Positions 23,683 through 34,676 of a stretch of 64,000 nt of DNA are shown here, piece after piece. Made by a program: the position numbers and the translations under genes. Source of the DNA: Turbatrix aceti. Its lineage: Eukaryota; Nematoda; Chromadorea; Rhabditida; Panagrolaimidae. Below the pieces are notes generated by a model. It was not told where the DNA came from and made no database searches. It saw nothing but the letters and a program-made list of their open reading frames with translations. The stretch covers positions 9,982,001-10,046,000 of the forward strand of contig OZ017766.1 in NCBI GenBank assembly GCA_963969345.1. The letters are read 5' to 3'. The first letter of the stretch is position 1, and each line of letters opens with the position of its first letter.

Positions 23683-25901
23683 GTCGAGAGCAGATAGCTT
23701 GGAGGGAAGATTTTCTTGAAGAGCGGAGATTCTTCTTCGAGGTAGCGCTGGACGACGTAGAGCGCAAAGAGGTGACGATCGACGCCCTGGCCGGTCATGG
23801 CATCTCGGTAGAGGTCCTGATGGCGTTCAGCGGCGACTCGTAGCAGACCAAGTCGTTCTTCGCGGGTCGAGTCGGGATTGAGCATGGCGTGAACGAATGC
23901 GGAGGATTCGACGGTGCAGGAACGGACGGTTTCGGTTCTCCCTTCGCGGAAGAGACGCGTCATCGAGGCTTCGTAGGTCAGGGAGAATTTGTGTTGATTC
24001 TAAAAAAATATAAGTTTAGTAATCATTTTTTTCCTTTCGGAACCAAAAAATTGTAAAAAAACGTTTTTTTGGCCAAAAAATATAATTTCTTACCAAAAAT
24101 CCAAAAAAAATCCTAAATTCTATTTTAAAACCTAAAATCTCATATTTTGGTCCAAAAATCAAAATTTCTAAAATTATTTTTTAAAGTCCTAATTTTTACC
24201 AAAAATTTTTTTTGCTCCAAATTTTTTTTTGAACTCAGAACCCAAAAAAAATCCAAACATACCCTAAAATAGGTCAACTGAAGACAAGCCTGGATAAAAG
24301 CATCCGGCGAAATTCTGAGCTTCTTGATGAGTCCTTTTCCGAATTCAGTCCAAACAAGTGTCGCCATATCGTTGTCCGCAATCAACTTTTTTGCAACGTC
24401 ATGCGCAATATCGATATCCCGAATGAGTTCGTCGCAGAAGTGCCACTGAAGTCGGGTTGCGGGGAGGAAGATTTCTTTCGTGCCAACGCAGTTTCCTTTC
24501 TCGTCGTAGCCTCGCTTGACAGCATCTTGGAGGAGCATGAATTCGACTGCGTGGGCCGTAACCGCAGCATCGCCCCATGAGTGTTCGGTATTGACTCCGG
24601 TTTTGCCGTTTTTCAGGATGACAAAGTTGAAGGTTTTGTCGAACCAGAGATTGTGTCCGCTGCCGTGAAGCAAGCATTGAGCGTAGGAGTCCAGTTGGGT
24701 GTCGTCGTTCTGAAAAATTTGATTTTGTAAAAAAATTATATTAACTTTTGGCACAAATTTAAAAATTAGGAAATTTTTGGACATGTGCCTAATTTCTAGA
24801 AAAAAATAGCTAAATTAGGTTTTTTACTGCACAAAAAATTTTTACAATATTTTTTTTCAAATTTTCTAAATTTTTAGAACAGATTCCTAAAATCTTATTT
24901 TTTTAGAAAACATTTTTTTTATTTTGCACTTTTGTTCTAAAATGAATTTTTTATTAATGTTGTTTTCAAATTTTGTTTTTCTAAAAATTTTATGTCCCAA
25001 AAAAACTCACCGGATCATAATTATATTCTTCGTCCAACAAAGCAACGACAAAAGCAGCGCGTTCAATTGCTCGAAGACTCTGCTTGTTGATACCCGTCGC
25101 GAAGTACTTCTTTCTCGCCTGGGCCCAGTGAGGGCGTTCTCCCGCCGTCAGTGCCGCCAACTTTTCTTCTCCCTTCGAAGTGGACAAATCGCCGTGCAGA
25201 ATCGCGTCGTACGCCTGCTGGAGCTCAGCGGGCTCGAGAAGTCTCTTTCCGTTGTGGATCGGCAATTTGAACCAACAACCCCGACAGTAGACAGCAACGT
25301 GCTTCGCGTCATTCCAATGCTGGAAGGAATCAGACTCAATGCCTGGGATTCTGCAGGAGTTGAACATTCTTTGGTACTGAGAAGTGCAGAACGGAACTTT
25401 GGATTTCGGTGAAATGCTGAATGGCGAGATTTCTTGGAATTCGATTTTCCGGCGGAACACGCAGGCAGCCCAGGTAACGTTGGCGGCTCGGGCTGACTGA
25501 ACTTTGGTTGGGTGGAGGTTGAGAGCGTCAAAACCGTAGTAATTGGAATTAACCATGATTGGCGAACGCTGGCGCATGTAAACGAATTCTTCCCACCAAT
25601 CGGATACATAATTCGTCGAGAGCCATGATTTGATGATCACGTAACGCTGAAGCCTCGGTCCAATACCCTTGGCAAACTTTTCCGAAAGCTCGACAAGTTC
25701 ATCGTATTCCTCAGGCGTCGTGATGGGTTTCATCGACAAAAGATGCTTTTCCAAAGTTTGTTCCAGCGACGGAAGTGGCAGTTTTGGGAGAGCTCCTTGA
25801 AAAGAGTGAAGCATTGGTTGGAAGAGGGAAATCAGGTGAACAATTTGCTAAAAAATTATTATTTTACAGCAAAAGTTTTTTTTTCGCTGCGGGACAACTT
25901 G
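23683..25901 (-). pseudogene. Inverted CPT1 fragment, exons 4 to 6, second locus
   Basis: Copy of 5757-7975 at offset 17926: exon 6 part 23683-23999, exon 5 24263-24709, exon 4 25011-25847, with the same Leu-to-Val and Arg-to-Leu changes. With copy C it forms inverted arms of about 1.26 kb. Confidence 0.9.
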
Positions 25902-26359
25902 TAACCGCAGCATCGCCCCATGAGTGTTCGGTATTGACTCCGGTTTTGCCGTTTTTCAGGATGACAAAGTTGAAGGTTTTGTCGAACCAGAGATTGTGTC
26001 CGCTGCCGTGAAGCAAGCATTGAGCGTAGGAGTCCAGTTGGGTGTCGTCGTTCTGAAAAATTTGATTTTGTAAAAAAATTATATTAACTTTTGGCACAAA
26101 TTTAAAAATTAGGAAATTTTTGGACATGTGCCTAATTTCTAGAAAAAAATAGCTAAATTAGGTTTTTTACTGCACAAAAAATTTTTACAATATTTTTTTT
26201 CAAATTTTCTAAATTTTTAGAACAGATTCCTAAAATCTTATTTTTTTAGAAAACATTTTTTTTATTTTGCACTTTTGTTCTAAAATGAATTTTTTATTAA
26301 TGTTGTTTTCAAATTTTGTTTTTCTAAAAATTTTATGTCCCAAAAAAACTCACCGGATC
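25902..26359 (-). pseudogene. Second inverted CPT1 fragment, second locus
   Basis: Copy of 7976-8433: exon 5 start (25903-26052), intron 4, exon 4 tip (26354-26359). The join to the plus-strand piece differs from the first locus. Confidence 0.88.
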
Positions 26360-27605
26360 CAAGATGCTGTCAAGCGAGGCTACGACGAGAAAGGAAACTG
26401 CGTTGGCACGAAAGAAATCTTCCTCCCCGCAACCCGACTTCAGTGGCACTTCTGCGACGAACTCATTCGGGATATCGATATTGCGCATGACGTTGCAAAA
26501 AAGTTGATTGCGGACAACGATATGGCGACACTTGTTTGGACTGAATTCGGAAAAGGACTCATCAAGAAGCTCAGAATTTCGCCGGATGCTTTTATCCAGG
26601 CTTGTCTTCAGTTGACCTATTTTAGGGTATGTTTGGATTTTTTTTGGGTTCTGAGTTCAAAAAAAAATTTGGAGCAAAAAAAATTTTTGGTAAAAATTAG
26701 GACTTTAAAAAATAATTTTAGAAATTTTGATTTTTGGACCAAAATATGAGATTTTAGGTTTTAAAATAGAATTTAGGATTTTTTTTGGATTTTTGGTAAG
26801 AAATTATATTTTTTGGCCAAAAAAACGTTTTTTTACAATTTTTTGGTTCCGAAAGGAAAAAAATGATTACTAAACTTATATTTTTTTAGAATCAACACAA
26901 ATTCTCCCTGACCTACGAAGCCTCGATGACGCGTCTCTTCCGCGAAGGGAGAACCGAAACCGTCCGTTCCTGCACCGTCGAATCCTCCGCATTCGTTCAC
27001 GCCATGCTCAATCCCGACTCGACCCGCGAAGAACGACTTGGTCTGCTACGAGTCGCCGCTGAACGCCATCAGGACCTCTACCGAGATGCCATGACCGGCC
27101 AGGGCGTCGATCGTCACCTCTTTGCGCTCTATGTCGTCCAGCGCTACCTCGAAGAAGAATCTCCGCTCTTCAAGAAAATCTTCCCTCCAAGCTATCTGCT
27201 CTCGACTTCTCAGACGCCCCTAAACCAATGCGAAGAAGACGAAAAAAATGTTGCCCCAGAAGTTCGTGCCAAAATTATCAGCGCTGGTGGCGGTTTTGGT
27301 TGTCCGACGGATAAGGGCTACGGTGTGTCGTACATCATCATGGGCGAACACCAGATTGCCTTCCACATCTCTTCCAGGCATTCTGCAGAGAATACGGTAA
27401 GTTCAAAAATTAGCAAAAAAATATGTGTCAAACAAAAAAAAATTTTTAGGATTCGAAAAAGTTCCGTGAAGATTTGATCACGTCTCTCCGCGACATGCGA
27501 GCACTTTTTGCCCCGCCCACCACAAATGGCACGACACCTGCTGCGATCGAAAAGACAAACGGTCATGCTGCAATCAATGGCAAAGCCAATGGAAAATCGC
27601 TGTAA
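26357..27605 (+). pseudogene. CPT1 copy F, partial exon 5 to exon 7
   Basis: Plus-strand CPT1 starts inside exon 5 at AAGATGCTGTCAAGCG, joined to the inverted exon 4 tip with about 2 shared bases (TC). Exon 5 ends at 26626, exon 6 is 26890-27396, exon 7 is 27450-27605. Intron 6 and exon 7 have diverged more than in other copies (the tail has AAIEK where copy A has AVVEK). The marker GTTCGTGCC matches the copy B lineage. It keeps the ancestral downstream order CPT1 3' end, R1, retropepsin-like gene. The catalytic His codon lies upstream of the break, so it cannot encode an active enzyme. Confidence 0.92.
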
Positions 27606-27777
27606 ATCAATAGTTTGAATGAAATGTTTTTATTTGAATTTTCGCAGTCAATTACGATTTTACGAAGTTTCTGGTACCTCGCTCCCATTTTTTACACGTG
27701 TTTTGTTTGTATTTGTATCAAGTTGCCATACTTTTTCGGGATTTTGTAATAAAAGTTGTAACGTGTTGGAAAATTTG

Positions 27778-28522
27778 GTGAAGGGTCAGACCGGTATGTC
27801 ATGTGGCACACCCAATGGTTAAGCATAGCACGCGCCGGCTGTCTGGACTATCCTGCTTCCCTGGTCTTTCACTGGTTTTTCTTCGTTCAGCGCGCGTCGC
27901 ACTCATGAAGAGAGATTCTCCCGCTGCCCGAGCGCGCTGGTCGAATTGTTTGCAAAAAAAGGAATTTTGAGCCAAATTTGGATTTTTTTACTTTTTCAAA
28001 TTAGATTTGTAATTAGAATAATATTTGAAGAATTTTGATGTGTTTTTTGGAATTGTGGGACAATTTTTGAACAAAATCGTGTAGGGTACGGTAGAAAAAA
28101 TCCAGGAAGCTTCAAAATGCAGGTGAAAAGCTGAAAATTTTAGTACATACTAAAAACAAAATTTCCTTTCGAATGGCATACTCAGTTTTTTGAGTGCGTG
28201 TCGATAAATGTCCGAAAAAACGGTTTTTTTCGGAAATTTGAAAAATTCGGAACATATTAGAACATTGATCAAAAAATGAATATCACTATTCGAAAGCGCA
28301 ATATCTTTTTTATCTACTCTGAAATTTTCACAGACCTACCATATCCCTGGGGCATACGGTAGCGATTCTTCCAAACCATACTTGTTCAAACGCCTGAGGC
28401 TATGAGGTAAAGCGCTGCAGAACAAAGTGAAATAAAACATCTCGTAAGAAATTTTTCGGCCTACAAAATGATAAAACTCCTGAATTTTTATCTATTTTTT
28501 TGGCTTCACACTATTAATTCGC
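27778..28522 (+). repeat. R1, copy 4
   Basis: Same order as in copy 1 with modest divergence; uninterrupted at the TTAA site used by the foldback element after copy B. Confidence 0.82.
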
Positions 28523-28818
28523 CCAGAGAACTGATGGTTGTTGTTGAATATTTTTGTGGTGCGTGGGAATTATCTTTGGGGTACAGAAAATTATTGTGGT
28601 TCTAAAAAAAGTTTTGACAATAAAAAAATTGTTCTAAATTTTTTTGAAGTATTTATAAAAAAAATTTTCATAATTTTTTTAAGAAATTTTTTTTACACCA
28701 AAAATTGTATCAGAATTTTTCGGTGAATAAAAAAGAAGTATGTATATTCTCATATATTTATGATGAAATAATATGGAAAACGCTTATACAAATCATAAAA
28801 ATGAACATTGTGTACAGA

Positions 28819-29531
28819 TCATTGTCTAATAAGCTGGAACTTTTTCTTCTTCCAGTCTACGAGGATAGACAATTCCAAATCGCGCATCGCATTAGCGCCG
28901 AGAATGTTGACTTCTTGGTAATGTGTTTTCGAAACATGGCACTCAATTACTACCTCCTGGTCCTGAACGAATAATTTTAAATTGCACATAAAAGGAAAAA
29001 GAAATAACAAACTTGAATTGCAAGGTTGTAGAAGGAAGTGGTGGCATTTCCCGAGCCAAGCAGCGCTTCCAGCGACTTCACCGACAAGCAGGTGAACGGC
29101 GAGCCTGAGTTCACGATGAACCAAATATTTATGGCTCTGGAGGTAGGCTTTCCTGCAAAAAAAATTGATGAAGCTGAGTTATATCACATATAAACTCCTA
29201 CCCGCCCTCTGACAGACAAGAGGTATCATGTATCGGATGTTGGCTCCATGAATCTGACCACACGCTGGAAACGGTGGTGATGAGAACGTGCCGGTGGACA
29301 AGTTTTCAACTTCGTTGAGACGGCCAAGCTAAAATCATAAAATTGAGAATTTTATAAAAAAACATTAATCTTACCTCCACAAGTTTTGCCTCGTCAATGT
29401 CAGTGAGTAGAACGTCAAACTCGTCATAATTCATTGCCAACTTCTCCCAAGACTCGTCGGACGATGAACTCTAAAAAAATAAATCAATTAGAAACACATA
29501 AATTTAGGCTTACCTTGTTGTACTGGCTCAT
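28819..29531 (-). CDS. Retropepsin-like aspartic protease homologue 2, active-site Asp replaced
   Basis: Five exons 29531-29514, 29470-29375, 29328-29202, 29152-29013 and 28962-28819, 174 aa. Same INIWFIVNSGSPF active-site segment with Asn for Asp. Two amino-acid differences from copy 1 are visible in exon 2 (KLVMNY is KLAMNY; EALLVE is EAKLVE). Frames and splice sites are intact in both copies, so the loss of the catalytic Asp is shared and probably old. It converges on CPT1 copy F. Confidence 0.7.
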
Positions 29532-29954
29532 GTTGATCGACTAGTTGCTTGGCAATTGCTGAAAATTGAGAATGAATACAGAAAAATCGTGATATAATAT
29601 TCAAATTATTTCAGTATTATGTAAATAAAATAACAACAGATATTTCCTAAAATACAACAAGCGTGAATAGGGGAAGAATGCGCTGTTCGCTGTCTCCCGC
29701 TTTCCTCTGCGTCGACGCTGCCTCGGTGTTTCTGACACGAAAATAAACATGCGTTGTCTTGCGAGTATGTGAAAGTGTTATGTATTCAGCGACAGTTTTC
29801 GGCATTCAAATAATTTTCTTTTGTTTTGGCATTTTGCTGTGACATTGAGGAGAGACCAGGCTTTTCAACGCATTTTCAACTGCATCGATAGCATAAAATC
29901 CAACTTTGCTGCAAGCCCGCAAAGTGAGCAAAGATTGAAAATTTTGAAAATGCC

Positions 29955-30613
29955 TTTGTTGATTTTTTGCAAAAACCAGTCATACTTTTCAAATTTTGGC
30001 CTCTATCCACCTTTGCCCCTACCATAAGCTTGGATTTAAGCCAACACCCGTGACTCGAACTACCATATCCGTCTCGGTATAAGAACATGAAATTTGGGCC
30101 TTTTTGACCGCGGTGCGGGCGCATTTAGTGTGGCATGATTCTGCACCAATTGGGCTCGAACTTGCCAACTGTGACCTCCTAGTGTTGGCAAAAAAGAAAT
30201 AAAGCACCTATCACAATCCACAATCGAGGTGCTGCCGTGCAAAAAGGATACTCTGAACAAGGAACAATTGTACGCGCGTGGTGTTCCCCGCAATTTTTCA
30301 CTGTTGACGGGGGATTTTGTAAGGCTTCTACTTCGGCCGAAACATAGCTTGGTGGCTTTTTTTTGTTTGCCAACACTAGGAGGTCACAGTTGGCAAGTTC
30401 GAACCCAATTGGTGCAGAATCATGCCACACTAAATGCGCCCGCACCGCGGTCAAAAAGGCCCAAATTTCATGTTCTTATACCGAGACGGATATGGTAGTT
30501 CGAGTCACGGGTGTTGGCTTAAATCCAAGCTTATGGTAGGGGCAAAGGTGGATAGAGGCCAAAATTTGAAAAGTATGACTGGTTTTTGCAAAAAACCAAC
30601 AAAGGCATTTTCA
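29955..30613. mobile_element. Foldback element, about 660 bp
   Basis: The arms at 29955-30205 and 30365-30613 are inverted copies of each other, e.g. AAAAACCAGTCATACTTTTC and its complement, around a spacer of about 160 bp. The arms contain GTTCGAACCC and TAGTTCGAGTCACGGG, which look like pol III B boxes, so the unit may derive from a tRNA-like short element. The outer part of the arms resembles flank sequence at 20490-20530, so the exact ends are uncertain. Confidence 0.65.
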
Positions 30614-30779
30614 ATGCGTCTCTGCCCACAGACACATCTCTCCCTTCCACTCTAGCTCAACGCGTTTGCGTATAGCTCAACTGGGGCAAATGTGAAGTTG
30701 TCACAAATTGAAAGAACTGAAGGAGAAAAACAGAGAGAGTGGTCAATCTGTAAGATCTAGAACTCGACGAGTTTGGTCA
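30614..30779. other. Short gap, no gene seen
   Basis: Low-complexity and repeat-like sequence between the foldback element and the polymerase remnant. Confidence 0.5.
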
Positions 30780-32380
30780 CACTCTAAACTTCTCGAAGGT
30801 ATCTTCATTGGATAAACTTGCAGAAAATTTAGATGATAATCAAATGAATACATACTATATCAAAAGATTATTACTCCACTCAAGGTAATGATATCTTCGA
30901 AACTATGAGGAAAAAGGGTGTTTATCCTTATGAATATATAAACTCATTCGAGAGATACAAAGAAACTGAACTCCCAAGTATTTCTTCGTTTTATGATAGC
31001 CTCAATGGAAAAGAATGTACAACTAAGGAATACTTGTATGCAAACTTAGTTTGGAAAAAAATGGAATGCTCTAGTTTAGAAGATTATACTAGAATATATA
31101 TGATTAATGATGTGCTTCTTTTGGCAGATGTTTTTGAGAACTTTAGGGATGTTACTCGATCACAGCAAAGGCGTTTTTTTTGCAAGTAAGATGTAAAAGC
31201 GTACTCGTACTACGTGCGCGCCTTTCTAGTATCTCCTAGACCACTCATAGACACTTCTAGCGTTTGTAGGCAATGGGACTGTGTTTGTAAGCATTTTTAG
31301 GTTACTTGTGAGCATATCTGTGTTTGCAAGCGTTTAAAAAAACGACGAATCGCCGACTCGCGTTTGCTTTATAATCCCGATTCCCTTACCCTCGCATCAG
31401 TCGTTTGTCGGTTAAAAAAACAATATTTATCATAAGTGAGCAAAAAAACACGTAAAAAACAAAAAAAAAACAAATAAATAAAAAAAGAAATAAAATATTT
31501 TGTCTTCGTCGTCAGTCGTACTTTTGAAGACGTCAATGGTGCCGAAACAAATTGTTTGAACTGATGATGTGGTCTGATGACGTTGATGTTGTCAACTCGA
31601 AGCCAATGATTTCAGGTTTATGCCTGAAAATCATAAAAATGAGGAAAATCCATCATAGCACGCGCGACAGATACTTTCGTGCTTTCACCCCAAAAACTCA
31701 CCAAAGTTGATGCCGGTTGTCGACTAGTTAGTCCAGTAGAGCAGCTGTTTGTTGCCGATTAGGATTTGACCGTAGAAAGTAGAAAAATACGACGAAAAAT
31801 GGACGAAACAACAAAAAACGACGTAAAGTCATCAAAACGACGAAAAAAACAAAGTTGCGTGAATCGCAGAAAAATCGATGTCAAACAGTGTTTTCGAGCG
31901 TCGGAACGCTGATTGCGAGTTTTTATAAGTACTTGGAAGCACATTTATGGCGTCAAAGTCGATGACAGGCAAAACCTAAGCGTTTGTATTCACTTTCAGG
32001 CTCAAAAGCGTGTTTACAAGTTTTTATATTCACTTGAAAGCAGTTGCATTGCATTGCAAGTTTTTTGTAATCGCCTGTTTGCCAAAACTCGATATCTACA
32101 AGTGTTTGCGTTCACCTTCAAGCGCGAGACGGCGTTTGTAAGCTTTTGCATGTACCGGGAAGCAAAAATTGGTACTTGTACGCTTTTACATCTTACTTGC
32201 AAACAAAACGCCTTTGCTGTGATATGTCTATGAATTAGATCCTTGGTATTATACAAGTCCAGGATTATCTTGGGATGCTATGCTAAAATACACTAAGTTA
32301 AACTGGACACTATTAACGATACTGAGAAGTTTTTCATGATGAAAAACCTAATTGAAATTATTTTTCAAAAGAATTGACAT
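30780..32380 (+). pseudogene. Polinton/Maverick-type DNA polymerase B fragment, broken
   Basis: Recognisable pieces in order: VSSLDKLAENL (about 30802), a frameshift near 30882, KGVYPYEYINSFERYKET and NDVLLLADVFENFRD up to 31160, then after an insertion VYELDPWYYTSPGLSWDAM and LKYTK from 32225. Another frameshift gives DTINDTEKFFMMKN. These match the exonuclease-to-palm region of the protein-primed family B polymerases of Polintons. Only about 170 codons survive, with two frameshifts and a 1061 bp insertion, so it is dead. The rest of a Polinton (integrase, ATPase, capsid) is not seen; 46780-46960 may hold another polymerase scrap. Confidence 0.85.
31161..32221. mobile_element. Non-autonomous DNA transposon, 1061 bp, 44 bp terminal inverted repeats
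   Basis: The ends read CACAGCAAAGGCG... and are inverted copies over 44 bases with one mismatch (31161-31204 and 32178-32221). Removing the element plus one AT (31159-31160 or 32222-32223) restores an open polymerase frame (VTR-YVYELDP), proving both insertion and an AT 2 bp target duplication. Subterminal regions carry many variants of GCGTTTGTAAGC in both orientations. A CAC start, 2 bp duplication and subterminal repeats suggest a CACTA/EnSpm-like or related superfamily. No transposase frame. Confidence 0.88.
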
Positions 32381-32513
32381 TTTTGAAAAATGAGGACCCC
32401 GAGTGCGAGTATCAAACTTTTGGAAAATAATAAGTTTATTAAAATTTAGCACAACAAACATATACATCAAAATAAAAAAAAACGACAGCAAAAAAATCAG
32501 AATCAGGAGTGGA

Positions 32514-32885
32514 CTACTCCAACTGATATTGCTGCCGCAGTTGTTCAAGGAGGAGGTCACTCTCCTCAATAATAATCCGAAGACGTTCTTCAAACGCCTG
32601 CACATTCGCCAAGCGCAGTATCCAACGGGGGAGTACTGCCGGCGGCGATGGCATTGGCGCTGCTGGCGGGGGCGGAACGGATGGCGTCGAAGAGGATTCT
32701 GGCGACGACGACGGGGACGCCACTACTGACGATGGAGCGGATGTTGCCGACAACGTGGATGTCGCCGCCGATGCCACCGACATCGTTGACGACGCCGAAA
32801 CCGGCCGAGGAGGTTTGAAGCCGTTCGGCTTCGTCAGCGGTGACGGGATTTTTGGAGCATACGACTTTCGAGTGTACGGTGCCAT
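32514..32885 (-). CDS. Small Ser/Pro-rich protein with conserved ends, member 1
   Basis: A 123 aa frame. The ATG at 32885 is four bases after a TTTTTTTAG acceptor on this strand, so I chose it over the longer frame from 32921. It starts MAPYTRKSYAPKIPSPLTKP and ends with PRWILRLANVQAFEERLRII followed by EESDLLLEQLRQQ, a likely short coiled coil. The middle is Ala/Ser/Pro/Thr-rich. The paralogue at 33402 conserves both ends but not the middle, which supports real coding. An AATAAA occurs downstream near 32430. I do not recognise the family; it could be host or a cargo gene of the neighbouring Polinton remnant. Confidence 0.65.
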   Translation of the reverse strand: MAPYTRKSYAPKIPSPLTKPNGFKPPRPVSASSTMSVASAATSTLSATSAPSSVVASPSSSPESSSTPSVPPPPAAPMPSPPAVLPRWILRLANVQAFEERLRIIIEESDLLLEQLRQQYQLE

Positions 32886-32940
32886 ATCTAAAAAAAGCAA
32901 GTAGAGTTTTGTAAGCAGCAAAAATCAACAAGATGACTAT

Positions 32941-33304
32941 CTAATTTTTTTTTAAATTCGTTGCTATAATCGCCAACGATAGTTTCCACCCACCGAAGAC
33001 GACTGACTCCACTTTTGGAATACCTGCTTTCCCAGGTGCACAAGGCATGGGAAGTGACAAGTAGACATCAGCAAGGAATGGCCGGCTGCTGCCAAATCGC
33101 GCGCGCTTGCTTTCATTTGTCCGGCAAGCATGCCAAACTTGTCCACACAAAACGGCGATCACTGCGAATTTTTTTCTGGTATCGCAGCTCTGTGTGAACA
33201 ATTTTGGCAGTTTTGCAAGCGCGCGCGATTCGGCAGCAGCCTTCAAAAATTCCTTGCTGATGTCTACAGTAGCCTTCGTTGGGTGGAAACTATCGTTGGC
33301 GATT
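32941..33304. repeat. Inverted repeat between the two Ser/Pro-rich genes
   Basis: Arms at about 32960-33110 and 33215-33304 are inverted and imperfect copies, e.g. AATCGCCAACGATAGTTTCC against its complement at 33285-33304, and TAGACATCAGCAAGGA against its complement at about 33251. Together with the head-to-head genes this is an old inverted duplication of gene plus 5' flank. Confidence 0.75.
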
Positions 33305-33401
33305 ATGGCATGAAACAGAAATGAATTAGTAGGTAGTCATTCGTTGATTTTTGTTGCTTACTGAACACAGCTTGCTTTTTTAGATTCTAGATACATACGC
33401 G

Positions 33402-33719
33402 ATGGCTCCTTACAACAGAAAGTCATACGCTCCTAAGATCCCCTCCCCTCTGACAAAGCCCAACGGATTCAAAGTCCCGCGGCCGTCTTCATCGTCGTCG
33501 ACGTTGTCGGCACCTTCGTCTTCATCGTCATCCGCATCGGCACCTTCGTCCTCATCGGTGCCGGCAACGTCATCGCCGCCGGTTACGCTCTCGCTCCCTC
33601 GCTGGATGATACTTCTGGCGAAAGCGAAGACGCATGAAGAACGTCTTCGCGTCATCATCGAGGAGTCCGACCTTCTCCTTGAGAAACTGAAGCAAGAAAG
33701 AGACAACGACTACGTCTAA
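33402..33719 (+). CDS. Small Ser/Pro-rich protein with conserved ends, member 2
   Basis: A 105 aa frame starting MAPYNRKSYAPKIPSPLTKP and ending with RWMILLAKAKTHEERLRVII then EESDLLLEKLKQ. A TTGCTTTTTTAG acceptor lies 18 bases before the ATG, and an AATAAA follows at about 33786. The middle is almost entirely Ser/Ala/Pro/Thr and is shorter than in member 1. The charged C-terminal helix probably mediates an interaction. Function unknown. Confidence 0.65.
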   Translation: MAPYNRKSYAPKIPSPLTKPNGFKVPRPSSSSSTLSAPSSSSSSASAPSSSSVPATSSPPVTLSLPRWMILLAKAKTHEERLRVIIEESDLLLEKLKQERDNDYV

Positions 33720-34125
33720 TCACGTTTCTCTTTTTTTTGCTATCGTTTTTTTTATTTTCATTTTATGTATGTTGGATAAAATTTTAATAAATTTATCATT
33801 TTTCAAAAAGTCGATAACAAGCTAATGGTATATTTATCTCGGGAGCAAACAAAACTTTTTTAAATTTTCTGTTTTTATTTCTGACCAAAAAGGTCCACAA
33901 CGCACGGTGAGAAAAAAGAAAAAAAGCCAGAACTTTTTATGTTTTCGGAATACAAAAATTTCAGTTTTTAGGTCAGAAATACCGATATTTTGTTTATGTT
34001 TTTTTAAATAATAAAATTTTGTAAATGTCCAAAAACAGAAATAAAAATTGTCAACATTTTGAATTTTCGTGCCAGGACCATTTTTTTTTTGTTTTTTATT
34101 TTCCAAAACAATCGAAAACAACCAC
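33720..34125. other. AT-rich 3' flank, no gene seen
   Basis: Contains the poly(A) signal of the preceding gene and AT-rich sequence that would be intron for the eIF3f-like fragment. Confidence 0.5.
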
Positions 34126-34361
34126 CAACAATCGTGTCGACGTAGACGAGGATGCGTTCGAGCCATCCGATCATCTCGTTGACGCCGTTGTCGATGGGCG
34201 TGAGTCCCGTGTCGATGACGGTCTCGCGCGTCTTCGAATCGATGCCCTTCGTGATGACGTCGAGAGCGACATTTTCGCCCGCAAATCCTTCGATTTCGAC
34301 ACGAAGAGGCTGGAAGATGCGAGCGTGGTTGCCCTTGCCGCCGGTCAGGCCACATTCCGTT
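34126..34361 (-). pseudogene. eIF3 subunit F-like single exon fragment
   Basis: On the minus strand, after a TTTTTTAG acceptor, the frame reads ...NHARIFQPLRVEIEGFAGEN and continues VALDVITKGIDSKTRETVID through GWLERILVYVDTIVG to a possible donor. This aligns by eye with the part of eIF3f just after the MPN domain (the 'FTPl.v.......e..g.dli.k' to 'l..vl.Y.e.v..G' stretch). No other eIF3f exons are seen within 500 bp on either side, so it looks like a stranded exon. Identification is from memory of the family and is moderate. Confidence 0.5.
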
Positions 34362-34676
34362 CTAAAAAATTTTTATAAATAAATACAAATTTTCTAAACT
34401 AGAAACTATATTTTGCTAAAAAATTCTAATTCTGAACAAAAAATTTTAATTTGTAACAAAAATGTTTTACAACAGTCAATTTTTACAAAAAAAATCTATT
34501 TTTCAAAAAAAACACACTTTTTTTTATGGAACAAAAAAAAATCCATTTTTTACAAAAAAACTTTTTTAAGACGAAAAAAAAATTAATTTTTTAAAAGAAC
34601 GCAATTTACTAAAATAATATTTTTCTGAACAAAAGAAAACTCTCCAACTTATTTTTTTACATCAAATCCAAATTAA
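34362..34676. other. AT-rich stretch, no gene seen
   Basis: Poly-A/T tracts with GAACAAAA-type motifs; nothing coding. Confidence 0.5.

Noticed and set aside
30380..30410. tRNA gene suggested by GTTCGAACCC
   Set aside because: No cloverleaf or A box at the right distance; motif lies in a foldback arm.
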